Positions 31,635 through 41,075 of a stretch of 64,000 nt of DNA are shown in pieces. A program made the position numbers and the translations under genes. The notes beneath the pieces were generated by a model, which worked only from the letters and a program-made list of their open reading frames with translations, ran no database searches and had not been told where the DNA came from. How positions within the stretch are numbered: the first letter of the stretch is position 1; each line of letters begins with the position of its first letter. The DNA comes from Rhodoluna sp. (lineage in GTDB: Bacteria > Actinomycetota > Actinomycetes > Actinomycetales > Microbacteriaceae): positions 446,387 to 510,386 of the forward strand of contig JAHEDR010000001.1 in assembly GCA_024641095.1 (NCBI GenBank). The letters run 5' to 3'.

Positions 31635-32473
31635 TAGATTCTCGCGGCGTGGATTGCGCTAACTAGGATTGCGCGTGCGCCCAATGCGTAGAGCTCATCC
31701 ATCTTTGAATTAATGTCGGAAGCTTTTACAAGGGCTCTGACCGCAACCCAGTCTGCTTCGCGCAGAGGTGAGATCGTTGGAGACTCGATGCCAGGGGTAA
31801 TTGCAGAAGCCTTATCTACAAGAGATGTCGGGCAGTCGTAATCAAAAATTACGTACTCCCTTGCCACGAGCACTCCCTGCATTCTTCTCAGAAGCTGCTC
31901 GTGTGCGTTGTCGGCTGTTGGAGAAACAATCAGTTGAGCTGAACTTTCTAAAATGACTGGCCCAAAGATCTCCAAACCAGCCTGGCGAAGAGTGTTTCCA
32001 GTAGAAACGACATCGGCAACGGCGTCGGCCACACCCAATTGCACTGCTACCTCAACTGCACCATCAAGTTGAACGAGTTCAACCGATACGCCCTCTTGCT
32101 TTAGGAAGTCCTCTACTAGGTGCGGGTAGGCAGTGGCCACTCTCTTGCCAGCCAGGTCAGCTAGGGACTTGAACATGCCTACCGGACCGGCAAATCGAAA
32201 AGTAGATGCGCCGAAACCTAAATCGGCAACAGACTTAGCCTTTGAACGGCTGTCCAAAAGTAGGTCAAGTCCGGTAAAGCCCACGTCAAGCGAGCCTGAA
32301 CCTACATAGGTAGCGATGTCTCTTGGTCGTAGATAGAAGAATTCAATTCCGTGAGCAGAGTCAACTACGTGTAAGTCTTTCTGATCACGACGAACTGTAT
32401 AGCCCGCTTCTTTAAGCATGAGAATTGCGGAATCCGAGAGGATCCCCTTATTTGGTACGGCTACTCTAAGCAA
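31634..32473 (-). CDS. hisG: ATP phosphoribosyltransferase (long form)
   Basis: A 279-residue HisG that joins ATP and PRPP in the first, feedback-controlled step of histidine synthesis. It begins [12 protein letters not shown]. The PRPP-binding loop is [18 protein letters not shown] near residues 150-167. The C-terminal 75 residues (from about SPTISPL) form the histidine-sensing ACT-like domain of the long form, so no HisZ partner is needed. The start is TTG (32473), preceded by AAGAGAG. Confidence 0.97.
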   Translation of the reverse strand: MLRVAVPNKGILSDSAILMLKEAGYTVRRDQKDLHVVDSAHGIEFFYLRPRDIATYVGSGSLDVGFTGLDLLLDSRSKAKSVADLGFGASTFRFAGPVGMFKSLADLAGKRVATAYPHLVEDFLKQEGVSVELVQLDGAVEVAVQLGVADAVADVVSTGNTLRQAGLEIFGPVILESSAQLIVSPTADNAHEQLLRRMQGVLVAREYVIFDYDCPTSLVDKASAITPGIESPTISPLREADWVAVRALVKASDINSKMDELYALGARAILVSAIHAARI

Positions 32474-32508
32474 TTTATTACTCTCTTATTTATTGCAAAA
32501 CTGAAATG

Positions 32509-32772
32509 TTAGAAATTCTTCTCGAGGTCTTCGATAGTGAGCCCGAGGTTGGCCATAAGTACCTGAAGATGGTAGATCAATTGCGAGATCTCTTCTGCGG
32601 TACGTTCATTGCCCTCATACTCGGCAGCCATCCAAACTTCGGCAGCCTCTTCAACAATCTTCTTTCCGATTGTGTGGGTTCCTGCTTCGAGCCATTTCAC
32701 AGTCTCTGATCCGGAGGGACGGTTAGCAGCCTTCTCGCTGATTTCAGCGAATAGCTCTTCGAAGGTCTTCAT
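32509..32772 (-). CDS. hisE: Phosphoribosyl-ATP pyrophosphohydrolase
   Basis: An 87-residue all-alpha pyrophosphohydrolase that removes pyrophosphate from phosphoribosyl-ATP. The MazG-like metal-binding helix is [17 protein letters not shown], with further acidic residues in [13 protein letters not shown]. It leads the hisE-G-F-I series. A 50-bp gap to rpe could hold a promoter, but no clear hexamers are seen. Confidence 0.96.
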   Translation of the reverse strand: MKTFEELFAEISEKAANRPSGSETVKWLEAGTHTIGKKIVEEAAEVWMAAEYEGNERTAEEISQLIYHLQVLMANLGLTIEDLEKNF

Positions 32773-32822
32773 AGAACAAGGTTACAGCCTCGCCCCTGCA
32801 ATGAACCAGACCTAAGTGCTAG

Positions 32823-33494
32823 CTAATGGCGATGCTTGATACCAGATTCGGCAAGATTTCTAAGGTTCTCTATTTGCTTGGCTCGGTCTTGAGCCTTGAA
32901 TACTGCACTGCCAGCAACAAAAGTGTCAGCACCTGCAATGGCCACTCGTTCGATGTTTGATTCATCAATACCGCCATCGACTTGCAACCAAACATCCAAT
33001 TTCTCTGTATTTATGCGCCTGCGGGCAGCCGAAACTTTGTTCAGAGTCTCCTCGATCAGTGACTGACCACCAAAACCGGGTTCTACTGTCATGACTAGAA
33101 GCTGATCAAATTCCGCTAGATCATCTAAAAAGCCCTCGACGGCCGTTCCAGGCTTGATTGCGACTCCAGCTCGGGCTCCTATGGCCCTTAGCTTGCGGGC
33201 CAATGCAACGGGGTTATCCGAAGCCTCGGCGTGAAAGGTTACGGAATATGCTCCGGTTTCGGCGTATCCCGCCGCCCATCTATCAACGTCATCGATCATA
33301 AGGTGCACATCAAGTGGCTTAGGTGTGATCTGTTGCATTCGGGTAACCATGGGTAACCCAAAAGTTAGGTTCGGAACGAAATGGTTATCCATCACGTCAA
33401 CGTGGATTAGATCGGCATTGGAAATGCTGTTGAAGTCACGTTCAAAATTGGCGAAATCCGCAGACAGGATGCTGGGATTAATACGTGCAGACAT
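32823..33494 (-). CDS. rpe: Ribulose-phosphate 3-epimerase
   Basis: A 223-residue TIM-barrel enzyme that interconverts ribulose 5-phosphate and xylulose 5-phosphate. It starts with INPSILSADFANFERD. The metal ligands are expected in HVDVMDNHFVPNLTFG, DVHLMIDDVDRW and VDGGIDESN, all present, and the phosphate-binding end is AGSAVFKA. It begins 4 bp after the rsmB stop. The fmt-rsmB-rpe order is conserved in actinobacteria. Confidence 0.97.
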   Translation of the reverse strand: MSARINPSILSADFANFERDFNSISNADLIHVDVMDNHFVPNLTFGLPMVTRMQQITPKPLDVHLMIDDVDRWAAGYAETGAYSVTFHAEASDNPVALARKLRAIGARAGVAIKPGTAVEGFLDDLAEFDQLLVMTVEPGFGGQSLIEETLNKVSAARRRINTEKLDVWLQVDGGIDESNIERVAIAGADTFVAGSAVFKAQDRAKQIENLRNLAESGIKHRH

Positions 33495-33498
33495 GTCT

Positions 33499-34860
33499 TT
33501 AGCCTACCGATTTAGTCATTAGAGCAATGAACATCGCATCGGTTTGATGCAGGTGGGGCCAGAGCTGGGCGGTCTTGCGGTGGGCGTTCAAAGCTAGGTT
33601 TTCATTTATGCCGCTAAGCACCTCATTGGCATTGACTAGTTTCATGCCCTCGAGTTTTTTATTGGCCCAATCAACGATTGCATTTGTCTCAGCTAGATGA
33701 GGCGAACACGTCACATACGCCAAAACTCCTCCTGGGCTTAGGCACTCCCAAGCACTTTTAAGCAATTGCTCTTGCAGGCTACTTAGTTCGGCAACATCGG
33801 ATTGCTGTTTGCGCCAGCGCGCCTCTGGGCGCCTACGTAATGCACCTAAGCCAGTGCAGGGAGCGTCAAGCAAAATGCGATCGAACTGGCCTGAATGGGT
33901 ATCTCCAAATTCACGACCATCCTGAACCGTTACTTTAACTCCGGTATCAACAACTGAAAGAGCCTGCCTAACGAGTTTTGCTCGGTGTTCAGATACCTCA
34001 TTGCAAACAAGTTTGGCACCGTGAATTTTTGCCTCGGCCGCAAGCAATGCAGCCTTTCCCCCAGGACCCGCGCAAAGGTCAAGCCACTTTTCATCAGACT
34101 TGATTGGAGAAGCCTCAACCAGGGCAAGAGCAGCAAGCTGAGACCCCTGATCTTGAACTCTCACCCTGCCTTCACGGAAGGCTTTCAGATTATTCGGATC
34201 TCCACTGTCTAGCTGAGCACCAATCGGACTTGCAGGTCCAATTGGAAGATCTTCAAAATCTGACTTCCTTGCCAAACCCGGTAGGGCAACCAGGCTGACA
34301 AGCGGCGCTATGTTGTCGGCTAGAAGCAAATCTTTGAGTTCACTTTCGCGACCATCTAACTTGAGTGCTTGTTCTAATGCACGCACCACCCAAATCGGAT
34401 GAGAAAACTCAACCGCTAGCCGCTCGTGGTTGCTTTCCAGTCCATCAAGAACTGTTTCTAACCATTGATCACGTGATTTTTCGCTTACTCGGCGAAGAAC
34501 GCCATTTACAAAACCAGCGGCTCCGCGGCTTACAAATTGTTTTGCCAATTCAACTGTTTCATCAAGAGCAGCGTGTGCAGGAATGCGCATTCCTAAAATT
34601 TGATGGGTACCGAGGCGCAACACGATTAGCGCCTTCAGATCAATTTCGTCTGCATACCTCTTAGCGCACTCTTCAATCACGCGGTCATAGAAAAGCTGCC
34701 ATCTGAGAGTGCCAAATGAAAGCTCCTGGGCTAAACCGGTATCCCTGTCATCCAGCTTCGAAGCAGTGAGCAGTTTTGGAAGCAATAGATTCGCGTACGC
34801 ATCATCAAACTCAACTGAGAACAATAGGTTTAGAGCAATTGTTCTGGCTGACTCTCGCAT
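33499..34860 (-). CDS. rsmB: 16S rRNA (cytosine-5) methyltransferase RsmB/Sun
   Basis: A 453-residue enzyme with an N-terminal NusB-like RNA-binding domain and a C-terminal methyltransferase domain. The S-adenosylmethionine loop is LDLCAGPGGKAALLA, and the two catalytic cysteines are in DAPCTGLGALRRRPEARW and VTCSPHLAETN. E. coli RsmB methylates C967 of 16S rRNA; the same position is likely here. The open frame extends to 34977 inside fmt; ATG 34860 (MRESARTIALNLLF) is preferred since family similarity begins there. A TTG nine codons upstream is an alternative. Confidence 0.95.
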   Translation of the reverse strand: MRESARTIALNLLFSVEFDDAYANLLLPKLLTASKLDDRDTGLAQELSFGTLRWQLFYDRVIEECAKRYADEIDLKALIVLRLGTHQILGMRIPAHAALDETVELAKQFVSRGAAGFVNGVLRRVSEKSRDQWLETVLDGLESNHERLAVEFSHPIWVVRALEQALKLDGRESELKDLLLADNIAPLVSLVALPGLARKSDFEDLPIGPASPIGAQLDSGDPNNLKAFREGRVRVQDQGSQLAALALVEASPIKSDEKWLDLCAGPGGKAALLAAEAKIHGAKLVCNEVSEHRAKLVRQALSVVDTGVKVTVQDGREFGDTHSGQFDRILLDAPCTGLGALRRRPEARWRKQQSDVAELSSLQEQLLKSAWECLSPGGVLAYVTCSPHLAETNAIVDWANKKLEGMKLVNANEVLSGINENLALNAHRKTAQLWPHLHQTDAMFIALMTKSVG

Positions 34861-34879
34861 GGGCCTTTGTGCTCTTGTG

Positions 34880-35818
34880 CTATTCAAAGACAACTGGCCC
34901 CTTACTCGCCTGCCCGCGATACCAATCCACGGCAGGCATTGGGGTTTTCCCCGCTGGTTGAACTTGCTGAAGTTCAAAGCTCGAACCTTCTCCGCAGGTC
35001 ACAAAAACTCTTCCCGAATTCTCGGTCACGAGTCCTGGCTTATTTGACACAAAATTGGTATCAGCCAATTGGGTAGACCGGCCGGCAAGAATCCTGAAAC
35101 TTTCCGAAAGGTAATTCGTCCAAGCAACTGGTTCAGGGTTCATAGCATTTACTAAGTGCTCAACTTTGGAGCTTGCACAGCTCCAGTCAATCAATGCGTC
35201 CGACCTAGAAATCTTTGGCGCGTACGAAGCCTGAGCATCGTCCTGCTTTATCGGTAGTAGAAAACCTGACGCAATCTTAGGAATCACCTCGAGAAGTGCT
35301 GTTACTCCTAAATCCGTCAATCGCGATAAGAGACGTTGAGCGTTCTCGCCGGGTTCAATAACGGTCGGCACCTGAATGAGAACATCACCAGTATCCATGC
35401 CTTCATCAAGTTGAAAAACAGTGACGCCCGTTTCTCGTTCGCCATTAAGTATTGACGCTTGAACGGGTGCAGCTCCTCGATAACTTGGCAAGAGGCTGTA
35501 ATGAAGATTTACCCAACCAAGAGGAAGGGACTCAAGAGCTGAACTATCAAGCAGACTTCCATAGGCAACCACCACGCCAAGGTCTGCTGAGCATTCTTTA
35601 ATTTTCGCAATAGTCGCTGCATCAACTTTGTTGCTCTTGACTACAGGAATTGAGTGCCTATCGGCAACCAACGCAACCGGAGAGGCAGTAATGATTCTCT
35701 TTCGCCCGACAGGAGCATCTGGTCTGGTTAGAACGCCAACAACTTCAATTCCCAAGCGAATGAGCGCTTCTAAAGACTGTGCCGCATTTTCAGGCGTGCC
35801 AGCAAATAGAATCTTCAA
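34880..35818 (-). CDS. fmt: Methionyl-tRNA formyltransferase
   Basis: A 312-residue enzyme that formylates initiator Met-tRNA using 10-formyltetrahydrofolate. The N-terminal segment MKILFAGTPENAAQSLEAL is typical. The catalytic core has HYSLLPSYRGAAPVQASILNG (Asn/His) and DEGMDTGDVL (catalytic Asp). The C-terminal OB-fold domain follows. It lies between priA and rsmB; the deformylase gene def is not beside it. Confidence 0.97.
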   Translation of the reverse strand: MKILFAGTPENAAQSLEALIRLGIEVVGVLTRPDAPVGRKRIITASPVALVADRHSIPVVKSNKVDAATIAKIKECSADLGVVVAYGSLLDSSALESLPLGWVNLHYSLLPSYRGAAPVQASILNGERETGVTVFQLDEGMDTGDVLIQVPTVIEPGENAQRLLSRLTDLGVTALLEVIPKIASGFLLPIKQDDAQASYAPKISRSDALIDWSCASSKVEHLVNAMNPEPVAWTNYLSESFRILAGRSTQLADTNFVSNKPGLVTENSGRVFVTCGEGSSFELQQVQPAGKTPMPAVDWYRGQASKGPVVFE

Positions 35819-35852
35819 AAAACAACCGATCGAAAGTATGGAGTTTACCCAA

Positions 35853-37739
35853 CTAGATTACTTCTACGTCGTCCATCTTTACTCGAATTGGACGCATAGC
35901 GCGGCCGGATTTGGCACTGAATCGTTGTTGACCAGCAGAAGCCTTGAGCATCTGAGCCTTTAACAGTGCAGCCAATTCCGCACCTTGGGAGTATTCATAC
36001 TTAAGCAGTATTCGAACCTCGGTCTCTTGACCTTTTTCAACAATTGAGACCGGACCCAGAATCTCAACTCCATTCAAAGCACTTAGTGCAGGTGAAATCT
36101 CTTCGATTAGTTTTCTTTCAGCCCCAACGGAAGCCATTCGCACTGCTGGCGGGTATCTCAATTCAACTCTTGAGGCCAGTTCATGATCTGCAATTTCACC
36201 CATGGCCCAAAGAGAGAATTTATTGGCTAGCGTTCCAGAAACTCCAACCAACACGGCCTGACCGTCAATTGACAGTTTGGCAACTGCATTGGCCCAGCTT
36301 CTAATTGCATCCTCAGTTGATCGCAGGGTGTCTTTACCTAGAGCGCGCTGAGCATCGAGAATGATAACGGCGGAGTAGCCCCGCGCAGCATTTGGTTCAG
36401 CACCGGGAGTAGAAATCACGAGACCCTTTGATGAGCCAACTTCAAGCAAAGGTTCATCGCCGGTAGATTCAATGACTCTTACCCCTGGAAAAGCCTTGCC
36501 AAAATCGGCAACAGTTCGTGAACTTCCAGGCCTACCTTGTTTCGCCTTGGATGATCCACATGTTCCACACGTGAAATCAAGGTTGCTTGCATTGCACCAC
36601 CTGCACTTTGTGATGTTGCGGTTATCAATCCAAAGAGGCCCATGGCAGGTTTTGCATGTTGCTCGCTCATCGCAGTCTGCGCAAAACACAGTTGAAGAAT
36701 GCCCTCTACCGGCTACTTGAATAAGAACCGGGCCAGTCTCTAGGCCTGCTCGAATTGCGCGCCAGGCCATAGAGTCGACTCGAATGTCAGAATCCGAGTT
36801 TGCAATCTTGGGCATCGGGAAAGCATCGGTGGCATCTTTAAGAAAACCGATCGAAAGTAAGCGCGCCACCTCTGTGGAACGACTATGACCAAAAAGAAAA
36901 ACATCGTTTCCCTGAATCTGCTGTCTTAGAAAGGCAATCTCTCTAGTGTGGCTGTACGGCGAACTAGGTTCATAGTGACTTGAGTCCGAGTCGTCCCAAA
37001 TAATTATTTGTTTGAGATTTCTCACTGGAGCATAAATTGCAGCTCTGCTGCCGATTACGATGCTTGGCTCTCCTGTCAAACAAGCAAGAAACTCGGCGTA
37101 GCGTTTTGACTTGGTTTGATTTGTTGAATAGTCAATGATGTTGATTGCACCGGAAACTTCTTGGTGTGCCTTTAGATATTTCAGAAGCGCAGCCTGGTCC
37201 CTGTAATCGGGAACAATGATAAGCGTAGACTCCCCTGCCGCTAGAGCATCTTGCGCCTGAGTCGCAATCTTGCGAACCCACTGCGAAGCTCCGTCAACTA
37301 CAGCAGGTCTAATTAGTGCGGTGACTCGTTTACTCTCTCCAGCATTCACAGATGCAGACACGACATTGCCCGCCTCAATCCACTTCTTTTCTATCGCAAC
37401 ACTACGATCGGGAACCGCAAGCCTAAGGATGTCGGAAATAGATGACGCCTGCCGGTCGGCAACTACACGAGCCAATTGATAAATTTCGTTAGACAGCGCG
37501 GAAACTGTGGAAACTACCTCAGAAATTTCGCTGAGTTTTCCCGCGAATTCCGATTCCTCCGAAATCGAGATTACAAAGCCATCCATGAGAGCTGCACTGC
37601 GACCAAACTTGATTCTCACCCTGACACCAGGTTGAATCACCGACTCAAGGTTCTCAGGTATTGAGTAGTCAAAGAGCCTGTCCAGTTGCGGCAGCGGAGA
37701 CTGGATCGCCACCTGGGCAACCTTTGACGTCGCCTTCAT
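35853..37739 (-). CDS. priA: PriA-like primosomal protein N', apparently without helicase motifs
   Basis: A 628-residue PriA homologue. The N-terminal 3'-DNA-binding domain is visible (FDYSIPENLESVIQPGVRVRIKFG region). The zinc-binding cysteines are conserved in FCADCDERATCKTCHGP and CRWCNASNLDFTCGTCGS. The Walker A GxxGxGKT is missing: the equivalent region reads ALAAGESTLIIVPDYRDQ. The DEEH Walker B is replaced by IIWDDSDSS. PriA normally reloads the replicative helicase at repaired forks. This form, as reported for other actinobacterial PriA proteins, should not hydrolyse ATP as a helicase and may serve as a structural loader. Length is shorter than E. coli PriA (732). Confidence 0.93.
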   Translation of the reverse strand: MKATSKVAQVAIQSPLPQLDRLFDYSIPENLESVIQPGVRVRIKFGRSAALMDGFVISISEESEFAGKLSEISEVVSTVSALSNEIYQLARVVADRQASSISDILRLAVPDRSVAIEKKWIEAGNVVSASVNAGESKRVTALIRPAVVDGASQWVRKIATQAQDALAAGESTLIIVPDYRDQAALLKYLKAHQEVSGAINIIDYSTNQTKSKRYAEFLACLTGEPSIVIGSRAAIYAPVRNLKQIIIWDDSDSSHYEPSSPYSHTREIAFLRQQIQGNDVFLFGHSRSTEVARLLSIGFLKDATDAFPMPKIANSDSDIRVDSMAWRAIRAGLETGPVLIQVAGRGHSSTVFCADCDERATCKTCHGPLWIDNRNITKCRWCNASNLDFTCGTCGSSKAKQGRPGSSRTVADFGKAFPGVRVIESTGDEPLLEVGSSKGLVISTPGAEPNAARGYSAVIILDAQRALGKDTLRSTEDAIRSWANAVAKLSIDGQAVLVGVSGTLANKFSLWAMGEIADHELASRVELRYPPAVRMASVGAERKLIEEISPALSALNGVEILGPVSIVEKGQETEVRILLKYEYSQGAELAALLKAQMLKASAGQQRFSAKSGRAMRPIRVKMDDVEVI

Positions 37740-37770
37740 ACGCTCTCGTACCTCTTGAACCTAGACGGTT

Positions 37771-38961
37771 TTACTTGATAGCCGAAAGTAGATCTGAGGC
37801 TCGATTAGTTGCTTCCCAAGTGAAATCTGGAAGTTCACGACCGAAGTGCCCGTAGGTTGCAGTCTTTGAGTAAATTGGGCGCAGCAAATCTAGCGCCTCA
37901 ATAATTGCCTTAGGTCTTAGGTCGAAAACATCAGTGATGGCGTTAGCAATTGCTTCATCTGAATACTTACCAGTTCCGAATGTCTCAACATACAACCCAA
38001 CTGGACGTGCAACACCGATCGCATAGGCAACTTGAACTTCGGCACGGTCAGCCAAGCCGGCCGCTACAACATTCTTAGCAACCCAACGAAGCGCATACGC
38101 AGCTGAACGATCAACCTTCGAAGGGTCTTTTCCAGAGAATGCACCTCCGCCGTGACGAGAGGCACCGCCATAGGTGTCGACGATAATTTTCCGACCAGTC
38201 AGACCGGCATCACCCATAGGTCCACCAACTTCAAATTTGCCGGTTGGGTTAATGAAGTATTGAGTTGAAGAAAAATCTAGACCAGATTGCTCGAGAATGG
38301 GTTGAATAACCTCGGAGCGCATTGCCTCCACGATCTGAGAGTGAGTTACTCCTGGGTTGTGCTGTGTTGAAAGAACCACCGCTTGAATGGTTTTAGGCAC
38401 TGAGCCTTCAAATCCAATAGTCACTTGAGTCTTGCCATCAGGGCGAAGAAAATCAACAACCTTTGACTTTCGAACCGCAGCCAGCTTTTCGCTTAAACGA
38501 TGGGCCAAGTGAATTGCTGTGGGAATAAGTGTTGGAGTCTCATTCGTTGCATAACCAAACATGATGCCCTGGTCACCGGCGCCCTGTGAATCAAATTTAT
38601 CTTGAGACGTGCCTTCACGCTTTTCTAGGCCTGAATCAACACCCTGTGCGATATCTGGTGACTGTTGACCGATTGAAATTGAAACACCGCAGCTGTCGCC
38701 GTCGAAACCAATTTCAGAACTCGTGTAGCCAATCTCGCGAATCTTCTCGCGCACCAACTTAGGAATTTCAACGTAGCCAGAAGTCGTGACTTCACCAGCA
38801 ACGTGCACAAGTCCGGTGGTGACCATGGTCTCAACCGCAACTCTTGAGTTAGGGTCCTGTTCGAGCATCGCGTCCAAAATAGTGTCGCTGATTTGGTCAC
38901 AGATCTTGTCTGGATGACCCTCGGTCACTGATTCTGAAGTAAAAAGACGTAGTTTGCTCAT
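37771..38961 (-). CDS. metK: S-adenosylmethionine synthetase
   Basis: A 396-residue enzyme forming S-adenosylmethionine from methionine and ATP. It starts [20 protein letters not shown], the ATP/methionine-binding segment. [16 protein letters not shown] and the P-loop-like [16 protein letters not shown] are the two family signatures. All three repeat domains appear complete. The gene starts 2 bp after the coaBC stop; no SAM riboswitch can fit there, so any control is upstream of coaBC or at another level. Confidence 0.98.
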   Translation of the reverse strand: MSKLRLFTSESVTEGHPDKICDQISDTILDAMLEQDPNSRVAVETMVTTGLVHVAGEVTTSGYVEIPKLVREKIREIGYTSSEIGFDGDSCGVSISIGQQSPDIAQGVDSGLEKREGTSQDKFDSQGAGDQGIMFGYATNETPTLIPTAIHLAHRLSEKLAAVRKSKVVDFLRPDGKTQVTIGFEGSVPKTIQAVVLSTQHNPGVTHSQIVEAMRSEVIQPILEQSGLDFSSTQYFINPTGKFEVGGPMGDAGLTGRKIIVDTYGGASRHGGGAFSGKDPSKVDRSAAYALRWVAKNVVAAGLADRAEVQVAYAIGVARPVGLYVETFGTGKYSDEAIANAITDVFDLRPKAIIEALDLLRPIYSKTATYGHFGRELPDFTWEATNRASDLLSAIK

Positions 38962-38963
38962 GA

Positions 38964-40160
38964 TTAGGCAAGCATATCGGAGATAACGTCTAGAAGCTGC
39001 CCAGCCACAGACAACTTTGTTCCGCTCGCAGAGAAAGCCCCTCCAGTGCGAGTCAGAATTAGCACCTCATTGGAATCTGAACTGAAAACGGCACCGTTGG
39101 ACACATCGTTTGCCACGATTACGTCGCAACCCTTTGAAGCTAATTTGGCGCGGGCAACATCTTCTAAGTTCTGAATAGAACCTGCAGTCTCTGCTGCAAA
39201 ACCAACGGTAAGAGTACCCAAGCCCTCTTTTGAAATCGCTTTGACCGCATCGGCCAGGGTGTCCGAGTTTAGAACCAGCTGCAAATTGAAGCTTTCACCC
39301 AAATCAGATTTCTTTAGTTTCCCCTCGGAAATATCCTGAACTCGATAGTCAGAGACAGCAGCAGCCATCACCAGGCAATCGGAATCGCGCACTGCGGTAA
39401 GGACTGCATCGTTTAGTTGGCGTGCAGATTCAACCCGAACGACTTTGACTCCGTTAGGTAGTGGCAGATTTACATTTGCTGCAATCAGGGTCACATCTGC
39501 TCCGCGAAGTGAAGCCGCATGTGCAATGGCTAAACCTTGTTTTCCAGAGGATTTATTACCGATAAAGCGAACGGCGTCGATGTTCTCGTGAGTACCACCT
39601 GCGGTAACCAGAATTGACTTACCCTCTAGGTCTCTCCTACCAACTACTTGCAAAGCTTGATTAATGATTTCTTCAGGCTCAGGCATTCGCCCTGCGCCTG
39701 AATCGTTTCCGGTAAGCCGACCGGTGGCGGGCTCAAGAACGTGAACGCCACGAAGCTTAAGGGTTTCAACATTTTGTGCGGTTGAAGCATGGTTCCACAT
39801 TTCGGTGTGCATAGCCGGTGCAACAACCACAGGCGCATTTGAAGCAAGCAAAACGTTGCTCAATAAGTCATCTGAGATTCCATTGGCGTACCTGCCAAGG
39901 AACGCGGCCGTTGCTGGAGCAACAATTATTAGATCTGCCTCTTGGGCTAAATTGATGTGCTTGACATCGGCAACATCGGTGTAAATGTCAGAATCAACTG
40001 TGTTGTGAGAAAGCGCCTCAAGCGTGGTTTGTCCAATAAAGCGAAGTGCGTTTTGAGTGGGTAAAACTTTTACCGAGTGGCCGGCCTCGGTAAGTAAGCG
40101 CAATAAAGAAGCAGACTTATAAGCTGCGATACCGCCTGTAATACCAAGGATTACGTGCAT
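38964..40160 (-). CDS. coaBC: Phosphopantothenoylcysteine decarboxylase/synthetase
   Basis: A 398-residue bifunctional enzyme. The N-terminal FMN-dependent CoaC part (about 1-180) starts [20 protein letters not shown] and contains [10 protein letters not shown]. The C-terminal CoaB part (about 185-398) has [23 protein letters not shown] and catalyses CTP-dependent joining of phosphopantothenate with cysteine. In the CoaC clamp, the cysteine of E. coli-type enzymes is absent: the segment reads [19 protein letters not shown]. That wording is typical of actinobacterial CoaBC, so it is probably active with a lineage-specific clamp. The pathway is completed by coaE at 10.7-11.3 kb. Confidence 0.97.
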   Translation of the reverse strand: MHVILGITGGIAAYKSASLLRLLTEAGHSVKVLPTQNALRFIGQTTLEALSHNTVDSDIYTDVADVKHINLAQEADLIIVAPATAAFLGRYANGISDDLLSNVLLASNAPVVVAPAMHTEMWNHASTAQNVETLKLRGVHVLEPATGRLTGNDSGAGRMPEPEEIINQALQVVGRRDLEGKSILVTAGGTHENIDAVRFIGNKSSGKQGLAIAHAASLRGADVTLIAANVNLPLPNGVKVVRVESARQLNDAVLTAVRDSDCLVMAAAVSDYRVQDISEGKLKKSDLGESFNLQLVLNSDTLADAVKAISKEGLGTLTVGFAAETAGSIQNLEDVARAKLASKGCDVIVANDVSNGAVFSSDSNEVLILTRTGGAFSASGTKLSVAGQLLDVISDMLA

Positions 40161-40178
40161 CAGATTTGGCTTTCAATT

Positions 40179-40205
40179 ACTTCGAAGTCACAATGACCCC
40201 GAAGT
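40179..40205 (-). promoter_or_regulatory. Hairpin between rpoZ and coaBC
   Basis: ACTTCG (40179-40184) pairs with CGAAGT (40200-40205), enclosing GTCA (40187-40190) paired with TGAC (40194-40197), with 2-nt internal loops and a 3-nt terminal loop. There is no T-tract, so it is not an ordinary terminator. It fills most of the 47-bp spacer after rpoZ and could be an RNA processing or stability element; this is inference. Confidence 0.35.
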
Positions 40206-40207
40206 GG

Positions 40208-40462
40208 CTACTCAGAAGCGTGCTTTTGAAGTTTGTTTTGATCGATTTCGTGCATCGCGATGGTCAAAGGCTTCTCATCAACGGTTGCATCAACCAGAGG
40301 ACCAACGTTGTTGAACAAGCTTCCCTCGTGAAGAGCTGAATAGTAATCATTGATCTGACGAGCACGCTTTGAAGCGAAAATAACCAACTCGTACTTTGAG
40401 TCAACCTTGTTTAGTAGGTTGTCGATCGCTGGGGAAACGATTCCTTCTAGCTTTTCAGACAT
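40208..40462 (-). CDS. rpoZ: RNA polymerase omega subunit
   Basis: An 84-residue omega subunit, which helps assembly and stability of RNA polymerase. The family core is [24 protein letters not shown] followed by [15 protein letters not shown], the segment that latches onto the beta' subunit. In actinobacteria the gene regularly follows gmk, as here, with 46 bp between them. Confidence 0.96.
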   Translation of the reverse strand: MSEKLEGIVSPAIDNLLNKVDSKYELVIFASKRARQINDYYSALHEGSLFNNVGPLVDATVDEKPLTIAMHEIDQNKLQKHASE

Positions 40463-40508
40463 GGTTCAACCTTCTTTAGTGAATAAGTGATTTGGCGGGC
40501 CTTAGCCG

Positions 40509-41060
40509 CTAAGCCTTTACCAATTCTACGACTTCGGCGGCACATCTGGCTACCTCATCGTTGATAACCACGTAATCGAATTCGCCCTGTGCGGCAAGTT
40601 CCTCACGAGCTGTTTCAAGCCTGATTGCTTGTTCCTCAGCGGTTTCGGTGCCCCTGGATGTCAATCTTCTAACCAATTCATCCCAACTCGGCGGGGCAAT
40701 GAAAATGGTTCTTGCAGAAGGCATAGCGGCTTTTACCTGCCTTGCACCCTGGATGTCTATCTCGAGAATCACTAATTTGCCGGCCGCAAGAGCCTGCTCA
40801 ACCGGCTGGCGAGGCGTACCGTATTTATTTGTACCGTGGACCGTGGCGTGCTCAAGCATCTGGCCAGAATCAATCAGTTCGTCGAATTGCTCGGTGGTCA
40901 TGAAGAAGTAATTCACGCCCTCTACTTCGCCAGGTCTTGGTTTGCGAGTTGTCGCAGACACCGATAGGTGAACATCAGGGAAATGCTCCTTGATGTATGC
41001 GACCACGGAGCCCTTGCCAACAGCGGTTGGACCGACAATGACCGTGAGCGGAAAATTCAT
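40509..41060 (-). CDS. gmk: Guanylate kinase
   Basis: A 183-residue kinase phosphorylating GMP to GDP. The P-loop is VGPTAVGKGSVVAYI near residues 8-22, followed by SVSATTRKPRPGEVEGVNYFF, the GMP-binding region. Length is normal for a stand-alone enzyme. It begins 15 bp after pyrF. The mihF gene (actinobacterial integration host factor) often found between pyrF and gmk, or fused to gmk, is not present here. Confidence 0.97.
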   Translation of the reverse strand: MNFPLTVIVGPTAVGKGSVVAYIKEHFPDVHLSVSATTRKPRPGEVEGVNYFFMTTEQFDELIDSGQMLEHATVHGTNKYGTPRQPVEQALAAGKLVILEIDIQGARQVKAAMPSARTIFIAPPSWDELVRRLTSRGTETAEEQAIRLETAREELAAQGEFDYVVINDEVARCAAEVVELVKA

Positions 41061-41075
41061 ATGTAAAGCCTATGC

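Noticed and set aside
29001-32800. Tryptophan attenuator with leader peptide before trpE
   Set aside because: trpE is internal to the his-trp run and overlaps hisI; no Trp-rich short frame followed by a terminator is present upstream.
34861-34977. Longer rsmB N-terminus from the start at 34977
   Set aside because: It would place 39 non-family residues over the end of fmt; similarity to the family begins at MRESARTIAL.
38962-38963. SAM riboswitch before metK
   Set aside because: Only 2 bp separate coaBC and metK, so no riboswitch can precede metK directly.
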